Below, piece by piece: positions 32,956-43,749 of a stretch of 64,000 bases of DNA. Position numbers and translations under genes: made by a program. The notes under the pieces were generated by a model. That model ran no database searches and was not told the DNA's origin. It worked only from the letters and a program-made list of their open reading frames with translations. Numbering within the stretch: position 1 is the first letter of the stretch; each line of letters begins with the position of its first letter. Origin of the DNA: Ligula intestinalis (Eukaryota > Platyhelminthes > Cestoda > Diphyllobothriidea > Diphyllobothriidae); assembly GCA_036362985.1 (NCBI GenBank), contig JAYGXS010000008.1:20626598-20690597 (forward strand), written 5' to 3'.

Positions 32956-33049
32956 CAGTTTACCTCAGTGAAATATAGTCCAATTGGCGAATCTCCCGGG
33001 GATTCAACTTGTCTGACTGCGACTTCAAGGCAAAAGGTAATGGCTTGTG
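32875..33049. repeat. Short palindrome at the gypsy breakpoint
   Basis: Arms 32875-32954 and 32970-33049 are reverse complements with about 5 mismatches in 80. The spacer is 15 bases. The left arm is in-frame RNase H coding sequence. The right arm is the same sequence inverted, and it matches 62852-62931 in the same orientation. Confidence 0.9.
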
Positions 33050-33114
33050 ATGCATCACATCATCACTGTCGCAAGACAAGATTTTGATTTTTGACAGTGT
33101 ATAGTGACTAGCTC

Positions 33115-33410
33115 CACACGACGTGCCTTATTGGGCGCATGTCGTGACTAGCTCAAGTCGTAGTGCATTTTGGGGTCTCTTACTGCTTCCGGCCTCTGGA
33201 ACAACCAATCGAAGGCCGACTCACAGGGGACTTTATGTGAAGGCTGCAGACCAGACATCACTTCAGACGCCGTCTGTTTGCTTGCGGTTGTGCGTTCGTC
33301 TGACAGTCAGTTTCCTACTGCCTATTCTCCCATTTATTCTGTACATAATATAATCCTCCTACCACTCTGGCCTCCCGCGGCTTCTCCTCTCCTGAGGAAC
33401 CAGGCCTAAA
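33115..33410 (+). repeat. LTR-like segment, left arm
   Basis: A GC-richer non-coding block matching 61560-61860 in inverted orientation. Its 3' part (CTGTACATAATATAATCC, CACTCTGGCCTCCCGCGGC, GAGGAACCAGGCC) also resembles the reverse complement of 62320-62500. It lies downstream of gypsy RNase H and ends exactly where LINE fragment sequence begins, as expected for a gypsy 3' LTR. No matching 5' LTR was found upstream of gag, so the call is tentative. Confidence 0.45.
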
Positions 33411-33419
33411 GATAGCAGT

Positions 33420-33760
33420 TGCTAGGGTCTAATTTACTTTACCCCCAGCGATACATCTGGTAAGCTGGAGATGGCGTGTTTGATAGTATTTGAGGCGGAG
33501 GAGCAGTCACGAAAAAAACAGATACTTAGGCAAGGAACCCCGTTTACCTAAACTCCTCAGAGGAGAATGGACCAGAAGCACAACATTATCCAGAGTACAA
33601 CGCCTGGACTTTCAAGCCAATTGTTATGGAGTCGGAGACATTGAAACCGAATAATCCTGTTATATCAAAGGCAGCTTGGTCAGCCAGTTTCAGTAATGCA
33701 GAGGAGCAGGTCTTTCAACGAAGAGATTAGGAACTAAAATTAGTGGATATTTAGACGTGG
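33420..33760 (-). pseudogene. LINE RT fragment, N-part
   Basis: The minus strand (clearer in the inverted partner at 61245-61510) reads SALLKLADQAAFDITG, aligning with SALLKLTERVALNIIK of the 29.4-kb RT. The order and position suit the RT fingers region. The continuing part was displaced by gypsy DNA to the left. Confidence 0.55.
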
Positions 33761-35190
33761 GGGTGATTCTACCTCTGCACCACTCGTCAGGAATCTTGTA
33801 CTCTAGTGTGTGGCGAGACAGGGGCTAACTTAGATGCATACAGCAGTTGTGCGGGATTCGTAATTTCCATCCTGAAATCTGGAAGGGGAAGTGAATCAAT
33901 GTACTCTGTCAATGAAACTTAATTGACTTACTTGTGCCGCCAAGTAAATTCAAAAACGAGCTTTATGATCATGGCGCAAAACTGATATGTTTCACCCTAA
34001 ATGTTCGGCAGAAGGCGTGAATTATTCTTAAAATCTGCCACCGCAACTAAAATCTAGAACCTCTGTGCAACAACGGTAAAATATTGATCTTGATTTGCTT
34101 GTTGTCCGCTTATCTGCACTTTGAATTTACAAGCTTTATATCTATTGTACAACAAATAAGAGGACTTATTGGCGTGCTAAATGTCATGTGCACTTCAAAT
34201 AAAAGAGAAAATCCCTCTTTTTGTAAAGGAGTGCAAGCTGGATTTAAACAAGCATGGATTTACATCCTATAGGCTGCATCAGTCTATGATCAGTTGCTAG
34301 AACGGAACAAGAAATTCCTTCACCTACGATAGTCAAGCTTAAGTTGACATTGTGGTTTCACACTTTTGAACTACGACACCTCGCACAAACAGCAGACTGG
34401 CGTGTGAAATTGCAGGGCATCTCCAACAACAGGTTCGTAAGGAATGTGATGCATCACGTGTTGATGGATGAATTAATGGAAGTCAGTTTTCCATTTCATA
34501 CCTCAATGGATGATATGGGGCGCAAGAAACAGAAGGGACTCATTTAGTATATTTGTGGGTCGTCTAGTGTGTGCAGCGTTCTAGACGAACCTGTATCTAC
34601 CTGTGATATTTTACAATATAATTACAGTGTATTGCGTGACACTTTCACTGCAAGTAAGAAGGGTGTTTTTTGATTGGAAGAAAGTACTGGATGAGTTTTA
34701 ATTCATTAGAAGGGCCATTTGTCGCTGATCATACTCCAGACCCTACAGATGTGTTTGCGTTTTGGACTTTTATGCTGTCCGAAGCGTTCAAGGCGGACCT
34801 GTATCTAACTGTGCTCTTTACTAATATAAATTCGTTAAAGATTCTATAGCGTGGCAGTTCAAACTTGAGAAATGTACCGAACTGATTTTTGATTTATTAG
34901 AGAGCCATTTGCCACTGACTGTTCTGAGCTTTGGTTAAGGCCATTCTTTAGAACCTGGACATGTGTCCAAGTTTTAGGAAGATACACAACAACATTATTA
35001 TTAGCATACTTACCATAAAAACAACTCTTTGGGAAGAGATGAGGGAATGAGGAAGAACTTAAAAGAACTTCACAGTTACTAGGAAGGTACGTAGTTTTTT
35101 GCTTACCACGTTTGCCGAATCTAATATCAGCAGTAAAATAATTTTTAAGCCAAGAGAGACAGTTCAACTGGGAGAACCGCATGCTGGTGT
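33420..35190 (+). repeat. Chimeric repeat unit U2, left arm
   Basis: From left to right: LINE RT N-part on the minus strand (33420-33760), a linker with GGGGCTAACTTAGA(T)GCAT and AGCAGTTGTGCGGGATT, the GGCAGAAGGCGTGAATTATT block, the TGGATGAATTAATGGA / CCTCAATGGATGA block, and a LINE RT fragment (34859-35190). The linker and LINE parts recur immediately as U3, offset about 1.8 kb. Confidence 0.6.
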
Positions 35191-35470
35191 TTCGTTAAGC
35201 AGCAGATGGCGCAAGATAGTTATGAAGGGGAAGGAGTAGTCATGGAATGTGGATGCGTAGGTTAAACAACCCTCTTATCTAAATCCCTCGGACCGCCAGC
35301 GCAAAATTATCCAGGGCACAACGCCTAGAATTATGTTCCAATTTTACGCGGTCAGAGACTTGAGGACAACGGGCCGATAATATCGGAGGTAGCTTGGTCA
35401 GCTAGTTTCAGTAATGTGGAAGAGCGAGTCATTGAACGAAGTGATTTAGAACTAAAATTGGTGGATATCT
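34859..35470 (-). pseudogene. LINE RT fragment with mutated active site (YANN)
   Basis: The minus strand gives the ALLKL...DNFALAV part (35470-35260) and then LSWLKNYFTADIRFGKRGKQ, TYLPSNCEVLL, FPHLFPK, FYGKYANNNVVVYL and NGSLINQKSVRYI. These align in order with WVVSWLRDYF...KYADDMVV...NGLLLNERKSVQCI of the 30.3-kb LINE. Both catalytic Asp are Asn here. The right-arm partner (59530-60120) has FANH at the same place, so the two decayed separately. Confidence 0.75.
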
Positions 35471-37470
35471 AGATATATGGGGGTGATTTTATCTGTACGC
35501 CGATCGTCAGGAATCTTATTTTCTGCAAAAAAACTTCCCACTAGGGTGTGGCATGACAGGGGCTAACTTAGAGCATTGGTGTATACAGCAGTTGTGCGGG
35601 ATTAATAATTTTCACCCTAATGTCTAGAAATCATGAAAATTAGTCCTAAACCGCTAATATACAATAAATCAAGATTTGTACTTTGTCAATGAAACTTAAT
35701 TGACTTAATTGCAAAGCCTCTGATTAGACATTACGGTTTTAACTCACTTTGACTTACGGTGTTACAGTGGTAAAATGTTAGTGATGATTTTTGGGCTTCG
35801 TGCAAAACAAACCCGCAGACTTCTATCTGCTATTGCTGTCTGACTTTGTTTCTGGTGATGAATCCGCGATGGATCACGAAACGTCAGGCGAATAAAAGTA
35901 TTGTCTTAGCGATCAAGTCATCTTCTCAACGAACCCTTACTCATGTTTGACTTTTTAACAAAATAGGTACAGGAGATGCGCTTGCTCCTTACATTTTAAC
36001 CTAAATCACGAAACATGATATCGATTTGAAAAGCCTTCCTATGGTAGATTAAAATAATAATTGGGTTACAGCATAATCCCAGGATATTCCGGTCACTTCG
36101 GGATGTCAGCTTTGAAACAATTTTCTCTTCAGTCTTCCGCCAAATTACACTGTGCATTTTCCTCTTTTTCGATGCTCTTATAGATTCAACTACGCTTTGT
36201 GGAAAAAATACACAACTATTTTCCACATTTTGTGCTTTTGGAAGCAAAATACATAAGTTATTTTAAGCAGTGCACGTTATATGTCCCAACTTCCAGTATT
36301 TTGTCTTAGAGAAACTGTGATTATGGGAGTTTTGGGTGGGGTAATAGGATAGGCAGTGAAGGAAATTTGCAGAAGTAATTGAAAAGTGGGGAAATGTAGT
36401 TGAATTTGTTTAACACGGCCGCTGGGAGTAAGTTGTTTTGCGTGTAACTTGAAGGTGTGCGCGGCGCTCCGCACCGCGGAGTATACTTATCGAAGTCCAG
36501 AATGGTAATTTGTATCTCAGGTAAGTTGAAGTAGACGACTGCTTAATCACTTTTCCTATTTTTTTAGGAATTTCATGTAACCTGTATTTGGATAATCGGG
36601 TTTTTCCCCAACACTTTAAACAATAATACAGATAAAGAAAATCAACAGCTATAAATCAACATCTCTAAATACAATAAAATAAAATGCATATAGCAGTTAT
36701 TCAAGTATATTCCACTGCCTATCCTAATTTCTCACCCATAACACCGATATAACCACCGTTTCGAAAGGACAAAATGCTAGGACAAGGGGCATATGTGGTG
36801 CACTACCTAAACTGATATGGCTCTCTGAAGTATGCGGTTGAAGATTGCATGCCCTTTGGTTTTAATCAAAGTGCATAACTGTTAGTTGTTTAACACCAAG
36901 AAACATCATATCCGTGTATTTTGAAATGATCCTTGTCAAGTAAACCATGTTGTCCACATCCACTTTACATTCTAATGAGAACTGTGCTAGATCATCATTA
37001 ATTTGCAAAATAATTGGCGACTCCTCCTTCGACAGAATGTAAGTACCATGCGGTTTTGCTAGCCTACGTGATATTGAACCTACGGGTCGCATTCAATTTT
37101 TTTTGAAAAGTGAAAAGGTTTTTTAAGCATCAATATATGTTTTCACTAAGCATTAAATGTGAAGAAAACGTTATTTGCTATCAATTAAATACAGGCATAT
37201 TCGCCAATTTGGCTTATGCAACATCCTTTGCTGCAAATAAAACAGAATACCCTTCGTTTTGTACGGGGTGGCAAGTCGACTTTAAACAAGCATGGCCCTC
37301 CACTGTTTGGACTGACTCCACATATGGTCAGTCGCTTGAACGGAACAATACAAAATCCTCCTTGTAACAAATGCATCAGTAATGAACTTAATCACGTGTT
37401 GTGGGATGAATTAAAGGACATCCGTTTGGTGTTCCATACCTCAATGGAGGACGCAGTGTGCGAGAGAAGA
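35190..37470 (+). repeat. Chimeric repeat unit U3, left arm
   Basis: Repeats the U2 order: LINE RT N-part (35260-35470, minus), linker with GGGGCTAACTTAGAGCAT and AGCAGTTGTGCGGGATTA, then about 1.5 kb of sequence absent from U2 (with a hammerhead-like motif at 35852), then the TGGATGAATTAAAGGACAT / CCTCAATGGAGGACG block near 37400. It confirms a tandem organisation of the LINE-derived unit. Confidence 0.55.
35852..35888 (+). other. Hammerhead-like motif (variant), left arm
   Basis: GGTGATGA, an ATCC/GGAT hairpin with loop GCGAT, three bases, then CGAAACGTCAGG. It is a close relative of 17111-17148 and is mirrored at 59088-59126. The core CUGAUGA is changed and the spacing to GAAA is too long for a canonical hammerhead, so activity is doubtful. 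Confidence 0.35.
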
Positions 37471-37544
37471 AATGACTCGTCGACCTCATTATGCGGGAAT
37501 TTTGGTGTTCGCATCGTTCAAAATGAATCTGTATCTTTCGGTGA

Positions 37545-37925
37545 TGCTGCCATTAGGCTACGCAGACCGCTGCTATGTGCCCAAAAGAATTTCGTCGCGG
37601 CGCCCCAGTTGCCATGGGCGAAACTAGGTAACACGGCCAGCCACAGCGGACCACCGACCTCGGAATCGGGCCCCCGCAGAGACGACCAAGTCCCAAGTCC
37701 AGCCACGCACACCTTATCGGCGGTCGTGGACGCCGGGCCGTCTAGACATTGACACTCTGATCTCAACTCCCCCAACTCTCCCCCCCCCCACCCCCTTCCT
37801 CCCCCGTCCTCCCCACCGTGACAACGAAAACACTTCATCTGTCCACCAACCACCATAGTTTATTCATACCAGGTAACTGTAAAGGCCTGACGAGAATTTA
37901 TCGAAAACAAACGTATGTTCGCCAA
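37545..37925 (+). repeat. Single PLE terminal repeat, left arm
   Basis: Matches both terminal repeats of the right-arm PLE (inverted: 54320-54700 and 57040-57420). On the plus strand it encodes the end of the PLE protein, AAIRLRRPLLCAQKNF then LPWAKLGNTASHSGP and GPRRDDQVPSPATHTL. A C-rich stretch (near 37775-37810) follows, and it ends in a TTCGCCAATTTATCTTCTGA edge. The internal 2.7 kb present in the right arm is absent here. Confidence 0.85.
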
Positions 37926-38129
37926 TTTATCTTCTGAAATATCAAAAGGGTTTATGGCCTAGTCAGGATATGCAAACCAACATTATAAAAACGTTGGTTG
38001 CATTTTAAAAAACGTCAATTTGGCAAGGTTGTAGGGTTATCATACAAACTATTCTCAAGATATTCGAGTCACACAGAGTTGGCGGCTTTTTAATGAGCTT
38101 CTTTTCTGTCACCTGTAAAGTTAGATTGT

Positions 38130-38950
38130 GTAACTATTATGCATTTTGTCCCTTTGCTTTTCGATGTCATAATTGAATAAAATACATTTTACAGAAATGT
38201 AAATGTATTGATATTGCTTATCAAGTATGAAACGTGCTCCACGTGCGTTGCAAAGCCTAGTGAGCACTATCTTAAATCTTCCTGAATCTATAAAGAAATG
38301 TTTGCTTTTCTTTAGACAGAATGTAGGCAGCATCTGGTTTTAAAGTCCTGCGAAGCAGTCCAAATGCGGACTTTACTTTATATTTCAATCGGTGCCCTTT
38401 TGTTTTTTACTGTCGTAGAAGACGGATAATGAATTGTCGTATCTAGCTCGTGAGTGTATCTATTACTGCAACGCAAAATGCCTTCTTTACACGCATTCAC
38501 CGTCTAATTTAATGAAAATCATTATCGTTGCATAGTCGACTAACGTCTGTGTCTACTAAACAGATAACTTACACATTAATGGCTCTAACGGCTTAGACAA
38601 AATCGGTCCGTCTGAAACATTTACGGAGGACTTTGAAACACCTTTTTACCCTTTAGCTATTGTCTGTCTAGCAAACAGAGAAGCAGACTGTGTAAAGCCG
38701 TCTGCAGCGATCGTCAGCCATTTAAAAGACGGTTACGTATATCGGGCTGATTTATATGGTCTGAGTCGTTACTCACTTCATGAGTTCTTCGATAATGACG
38801 CCAGGGTCGCTTTTGTTTATAAATCTAATCAAAATGTCTTCTTGTTTTGATGTCACTCACAAACTGAACTTATAAACGCTACGGCTTTCCCATACACATG
38901 TTCCATTAGTACATAATTGTGTGTGCTATACTAAGAATATAAAAATGTTT
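38130..38950 (+). repeat. Arm segment with decayed copy of the 53152-53544 frame
   Basis: Inverse of 53150-54140. The frame that is open for 130 codons in the right arm is broken here by an in-frame TAG (ACGGCTTAGACA) and a one-base loss in a T run (CCTTTTTACCC against CCTTTTTTACCC). No function is recognised. Confidence 0.5.
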
Positions 38951-39169
38951 AGAAGGCACGTTTTTCGACCTTTTCGTTGGCACTTTCCTTTCGATAAAAC
39001 CATATTTGTTTGCACCGAGCGCCAAATCTACTACTAACAAATTTCGAACATGAATCCGTTTGATGAAAAATAAACCAGTAGGTACTTATCAGGTTTTCTT
39101 CTTTTTAACACTGTTAATTTAAGGTGTCAAGTCCTATTACCTGACACACTTCACACGATGGACGTATAA

Positions 39170-39388
39170 ATGCCCCCCGTGACCTACAAAGTCCTACGCC
39201 ATTACGTTAGCATAGGTCAGAACCTGGTCAAACCGAACTTAGGATTTGCAAACAAAGACGGCCGCGTGACGAAACCACCGGAAAAGGGAGCAGGATTACC
39301 AGCATCCTTTACCGTGGGGACAGAACACAACACTAATTACTGTCAAATTACGCCAAAATCCACGCGCAGGGCCAAGCAGCGAACGTAG
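39170..39388 (+). other. Open frame shared by both arms (72 codons), unknown
   Basis: ATG start, ending RRAKQRT before a stop. The inverted partner at 52690-52911 encodes the same product with two substitutions and one extra Pro from a C-run difference of three bases. Nucleotide identity over this stretch is about 98%, higher than in neighbouring arm segments. The partner begins with GTG, so the ATG is not conserved. There is no recognised domain. It could be a piece of an unrecognised element or simply a well-conserved repeat. Confidence 0.3.
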
Positions 39389-39390
39389 AA

Positions 39391-39408
39391 AAAATATATA
39401 TATATATA
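39391..39408. repeat. (TA)n microsatellite
   Basis: A short TA run after the 72-codon frame. It is reduced to TATCTATATATAT in the right arm near 52673-52688, so it has changed since the arms separated. Confidence 0.8.
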
Positions 39409-40382
39409 TCACCCCATGGCCAACACACACAGCCACAACCTTGAATTGCTGATCGATAACGTCGTTTCTCGCTTTAACAAAGGACAGCTGGCCCAGCTGT
39501 TCGAAACGTCAGCGGACAGAGAAACACATTCTGGTGAGCAAACATGATCTATGCTTCTAAGCCCGGCATTCTTACTTTTTCAAACTTCAGTTAGAACTCT
39601 CTTCCTTGTTTCAAAGTAACTACTACCATTGTTATCAGTACTGAGTCCTTGCAAAATGACGGTTAAATCTCAATAAGCGGCAGAGACTTAATCAGCACAA
39701 CATTCTAGAAACGCAAACTCTGTGAAGAATTGGTCAGCTTAAAGAATTCATAGCTAGCAGTAGATTCGGTACTGATTCCGTAGTGGCTTTTACCGGACCT
39801 TGAGCCTACTAGCTTCAGTTTTGTCTCCGACCCGTGAACTCTGCAGGACTGTGAACACTTCCTCAAGGATAGAAAAGGACTAACGCTGAATTTAAGCACG
39901 GTTACCTTTTTCCAGTAACTTACCCTATCCATAACATTAACCCTTGATCAAAACATCACCTTCGTCCTAATTCTAGAGTAAATCCTTACCGCAATCTTCC
40001 TGGAAGTTTGTGCAAAGACACCCTACATCACTGATGAGAGGGCAGTTCTCATCTCCGTGGTTTACGCCTTATTCATACGAGAGAACTAGCCCCAGTAGCA
40101 GCCATACTTGCAAATTGATTCATAGATGGCGTCGTAGGCTTCGAAGCAGGGGTAATTTGTTCCGTTCGTCTCCCAATTAATCGCTGCCAAGCATTTTGAT
40201 TTCAGAAAAATATTCGTGTCTTTTATTTTACTTTCCCGAAGTTGTATATGGTCTTGTAACCTTACGTGAGTAAAACGTTTGCGTTGACCCAAATCCGCGT
40301 GCAATGACCAACCTGGCGCCTTTTGCGGCTGCTCTCACGTGCATACGCACCAGTGCCTGCCCACCCCAATCCGGTCTGGTCA

Positions 40383-40782
40383 NNNNNNNNNNNNNNNNNN
40401 NNNNNNNNNNNNNNNNNNNNNNNNNNNNNNNNNNNNNNNNNNNNNNNNNNNNNNNNNNNNNNNNNNNNNNNNNNNNNNNNNNNNNNNNNNNNNNNNNNNN
40501 NNNNNNNNNNNNNNNNNNNNNNNNNNNNNNNNNNNNNNNNNNNNNNNNNNNNNNNNNNNNNNNNNNNNNNNNNNNNNNNNNNNNNNNNNNNNNNNNNNNN
40601 NNNNNNNNNNNNNNNNNNNNNNNNNNNNNNNNNNNNNNNNNNNNNNNNNNNNNNNNNNNNNNNNNNNNNNNNNNNNNNNNNNNNNNNNNNNNNNNNNNNN
40701 NNNNNNNNNNNNNNNNNNNNNNNNNNNNNNNNNNNNNNNNNNNNNNNNNNNNNNNNNNNNNNNNNNNNNNNNNNNNNNNNNN
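40383..40782. other. Assembly gap (400 N) at the inner end of the left arm
   Basis: Four hundred unknown bases start exactly inside the segment that in the right arm is a 275-bp direct tandem repeat (51277-51825). A tandem repeat inside a long inverted repeat is a likely cause of assembly failure. Confidence 0.99.
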
Positions 40783-41389
40783 ATGGAAAGGTTTAACATA
40801 TAATAAAAAATGGTATATTTAAGGCCCAAGGAGCCCTTCCATTACAAAAAGTCTTAATTTAACTTCAGAATACCGGTACTGCAGTAAATGCAATGGCTTA
40901 GTCTCTTCCTCTGCGTTACAGGCGAAATAGAGGTTAGATTATCTTAGTTTAAAAAAAACGAATGGTCCAGAGGATCAGCTACACTTTAACGACATGTTTC
41001 AGTGACAACTCTTGCTTCCTATTCATGGACACTCACTGCAGCAGCACACGAAAATGTGCAGGCTAAACCTTTGCTTCGAAGTCTTTACGCAACGGGAACA
41101 CTTGGATAAGCCTCTTCAATGGGTCGTGAATGTTAGGTCCCTACAGCTCTTCAAAAACGCTTGGATAATAAGACATTTCGTATGTTGCCTCACTTATCTG
41201 AGCACTGACCAAGTGCAATGTCAACTCTAGGAATTTGTATGAAAAACAATGTACCTTACATAACGCTAAATTAAATGGAGTTATGCACAGATGGGGACAA
41301 TGCACAGTCATGTAAATGACAAGGTATTCAAAGACTGCCTTCTACCCTCACCAATCAAACTACAGAAGCATTCAGATGGATACAAAGAC

Positions 41390-42250
41390 TTCTACTTCTG
41401 ATATTACGGTAGTGCCCCATTCCCGCATATCTTAGGCAAGGCCCTCTCAAGCCTCAGGGTTGCCTTCGAGGTTCTTTAGGCAGCTTTTGAGTGTGGCCTT
41501 AGTCAGTTTACGTCCGCAATGTTTGCCAGAATTGATGATGCCGTTATGCATCCGCAGAACGTGTCCGCTGCTTGGCAGTTGCGTTGAAGTCAGTTCTTTT
41601 GTGGATCACATTGGCAGGAATTCTTTGCTATTTATTCATCTGCAATGTTCTCCACAGACAGGCAAGAGGAAAAATGTTCAGTCGTCTTGCGTGGCTTTCG
41701 TAGAATGCTTACGTAGCTGGCTGAAAAAAATACTGTTGCCAGCATATTATCCGCACAAACGTTAGTTTTGTGTTAAGACGGCTTTCGATGGAATGCTGTG
41801 ACCGACCGATGGACTAGCTGACTTCCAAGTTATTCTTGCAACTTTGCCAGTGATCTTGATGTTAACTGAAAATGTACTTTCAAGATACGGAGGTTGTCCG
41901 CTTCTTTGTGGCAAGTTCCATTGGCTGTGATTGTCAGAAATTTGACGGTGATTGCTGCACAATCACGGTCTTTCCCGGGTTGAAGTCAGTCCCAAGTTAA
42001 AGCAGCCTTTTGCGAGTACGCTCATGGCCCGATTCATTTCCCTTTCCACGGTGGCGTTTGGCAGGCAATCATCTGCGAAGAATCCGAACTTCCACGTTAT
42101 TCTCTAGGGTCCATCACGCTTTGCGGCGTTCAGAGAATTTTTGGACCAAAAAGATTGTGAAGATTAGAATTTTTCTGGCCTTTTCCCTGTAGTTGGCGAG
42201 TGCTGAATGTGAGAAGTCACTGCTCCATATGCGTGATTGGGCGACTGAGA
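41390..42250 (-). pseudogene. RTE-like LINE reverse transcriptase fragment
   Basis: The minus strand reads FFADDCLPNATVEREMNRAM with LAKGCFNLGL, the catalytic box and following helix of an RTE-type RT (usual form: Leu-Phe-Ala-Asp-Asp-Cys then Asn-Thr/Thr-Glu). It continues through SVNIKITGKVARI, with stops and frame changes, to SSGHVLRMHNGIINSG and ATLKSCLKNLEGNPEAWEGL-like sequence. That is the conserved C-terminal region with GHxxRM and WExLAxDRxxWR. Upstream, ANYREKARKI matches the stretch just before the active site. Endonuclease and RT fingers were not found. The Asp pair is intact but the frame is not. Confidence 0.65.
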
Positions 42251-43100
42251 AGGACTAGGCCAAAAATTTTGTTATTTCCGGCTGAACAAGTTTAGAATTC
42301 AACACGTCCCTTCTCCATCGAAACTCCCGTCTAAACCTAAGATAATTGTTGATCTCTTACGTAGGCTGTCCCCTTCCTATCTCGAATGCTGGCCGCCTTC
42401 TCTTGCTCGTTTGCACATGACTGAATACTCTCCCCCCGCCGGTTTCGGCTCCAGTTTTACCATTTTCCATTTTCACATGGCGATCAAATTCTGTAAAGTA
42501 AACTTGTGTTGGAGAGCCAGCTGTCCATCCCTCTCCTTCTTGACCCGGTTAAACCGAGAACCATTTGTCCACCACCCTCCGCAAGCCCCTTCGACACTTC
42601 TGTCTCTGTCCACGATCTCCCCCACTTTCGCGTGGGTGTTTCATACGGATCTCGATGCTGCATGAATTGTCTAGTAAAATCGTAAAAAGCGGAGCCACCT
42701 CTCTCTACCATTAACGCACACAAGCTTTCCCAAGCCTACTTTCGTCTTGCGTGGCGTTATTGTTGAACTTGTGTCGCTCCCTTGCATAGAGTTTAGCGAT
42801 TCGGCCTACTCCCTCCGCTCTTGACTTGGTGTGTCCATTGTTGAGGTTTGTACACTATTTATCCTTCACTATTTTGCTTGATAGTACCGTACTACGTTTA
42901 TAATTTTTTTCATTGGGTTAGGACGTACGCGTGACTGCTGGATATAGGGTCTGAGAAGTCAAGAAAACGAAACAGATTTGTGTGAAATCTTGAGAATGGA
43001 GCGGCTTTTGATGTTATCACGAAGCTTCCACTTCACTTTGATTTTTTTAGGTGCGCATTTTGGTATAATTCTTGAAAGTGTGGTGGTGAGGTCATTGTTA
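42250..43100. other. No feature recognised
   Basis: C/T-rich patches near 42430-42640 give chance frames on both strands. No domain or terminal structure was identified. It may include the 5' untranslated part of the LINE that follows. Confidence 0.3.
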
Positions 43101-43143
43101 CCACATCACCTGTAACAGTAGGGCCAGAAAGGCCAAACAGGTC

Positions 43144-43641
43144 ATGGGCTTGCACTCAGCTTACCCAATAGTCAGTACATCAGAACCTATCGAACCGAGT
43201 GTACCGGATACAAGTGCTCGCTCGATCGAAACACATGAGTTCGCAACAGATGCCCCATTCAGTTGCAAGCAGAAAATAGTTGTAAAGGGGGCCCCAGAGT
43301 CTGCGTCAACAATTCCACATGAACGAGTTAACCATGATGTGGGCCTTATGAGAGAGTACGCCAAACCATTGCTAAAACCAGGCGAGTCATTCCACATTCT
43401 TAAGACATTTCGAATAAGGAAGGCTCCAACAGCTCCAGAATCAAATTCTCGGCCACGACCTCTTAAAGTTATTTTAGAAACTAAAGCGCAGGCGCAACTT
43501 TTGCTAGAGCGCAAACCATCCTTACGGAGTCTGCATTCGCAAGTTTTTTTTTCAGCCGGATTACGAGTTAGAAGAGCGGATGAAGATGAGAAAGTTAATA
43601 ATAGAGCTGTAAATACAATGACGAGAAAAATCCAAAAATAA
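43144..43641 (+). CDS. LINE ORF1-like protein (165 codons)
   Basis: The frame is uninterrupted. A Ser/Pro/Glu-rich N-terminal half is followed by FHILKTFRIRKAPTAPE, RPRPLKVILETKAQAQLLL and KPSLRSLHSQVFFSAGLRV. The RPRPLKV...A..LL(K/R)...LR...VF(F/I) pattern is shared by ORF1-type nucleic-acid-binding proteins of flatworm CR1 LINEs, which coat element RNA. The endonuclease starts about 110 bases downstream. The ATG at 43144 is only the first available; the true start may be internal. As part of a dead element it is unlikely to be expressed usefully. Confidence 0.55.
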   Translation: MGLHSAYPIVSTSEPIEPSVPDTSARSIETHEFATDAPFSCKQKIVVKGAPESASTIPHERVNHDVGLMREYAKPLLKPGESFHILKTFRIRKAPTAPESNSRPRPLKVILETKAQAQLLLERKPSLRSLHSQVFFSAGLRVRRADEDEKVNNRAVNTMTRKIQK

Positions 43642-43749
43642 GAGAGGGAAAAATAGCTCAAGTCAAAAGGACATCTCTCTGGTCAAAGCCAGTAACCGTG
43701 ACAGCCTAGCTGTCCCACCACCGAAACCGAAGACATGCCCTCTTAAATT

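Larger units (their letters stand above)
27540..33410 (+). mobile_element. Ty3/gypsy element, CsRn1-like, interrupted and deleted
   Basis: Parts in order on the plus strand: a leader with a TATA-like GTATATATAG near 27667; gag N-part (27814-28089); an inserted LINE (28147-31281); gag C-part with zinc knuckle (31285-31735); RT and RNase H (31740-32955); a palindromic junction (32875-33049); and an LTR-like end (33115-33410). Protease and integrase are missing. It splits an older LINE RT fragment, with halves at 27316-27540 and 33420-33760. Clade assignment rests on gag resemblance only. Confidence 0.7.
32560..40382 (+). repeat. Giant inverted repeat, left arm
   Basis: Reverse complement of 51718-63236. 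Matched positions include 33070 with 61889, 34000 with about 60975, 35000 with about 60005, 36000 with about 58980, 37545 with about 57410, 38500 with about 53580, 39410 with about 52670, and 40300 with about 51780. By-eye identity in sampled blocks is about 92-98%. The inner end runs into the gap at 40383. The arm is built from LINE fragments, chimeric repeat units, a PLE terminal repeat and unassigned sequence. Confidence 0.85.

Noticed and set aside
39500..39540. Hammerhead ribozyme around CAGCTGGCCCAGCTG...GAAACGTC
   Set aside because: The hairpin and GAAACGTC are present but no CUGANGA precedes the stem, and the right-arm partner near 52575 lacks GAAACGTC.
40304..40829. Open frames of about 150-170 codons
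   Set aside because: They consist almost wholly of unknown bases in the 400-N gap.
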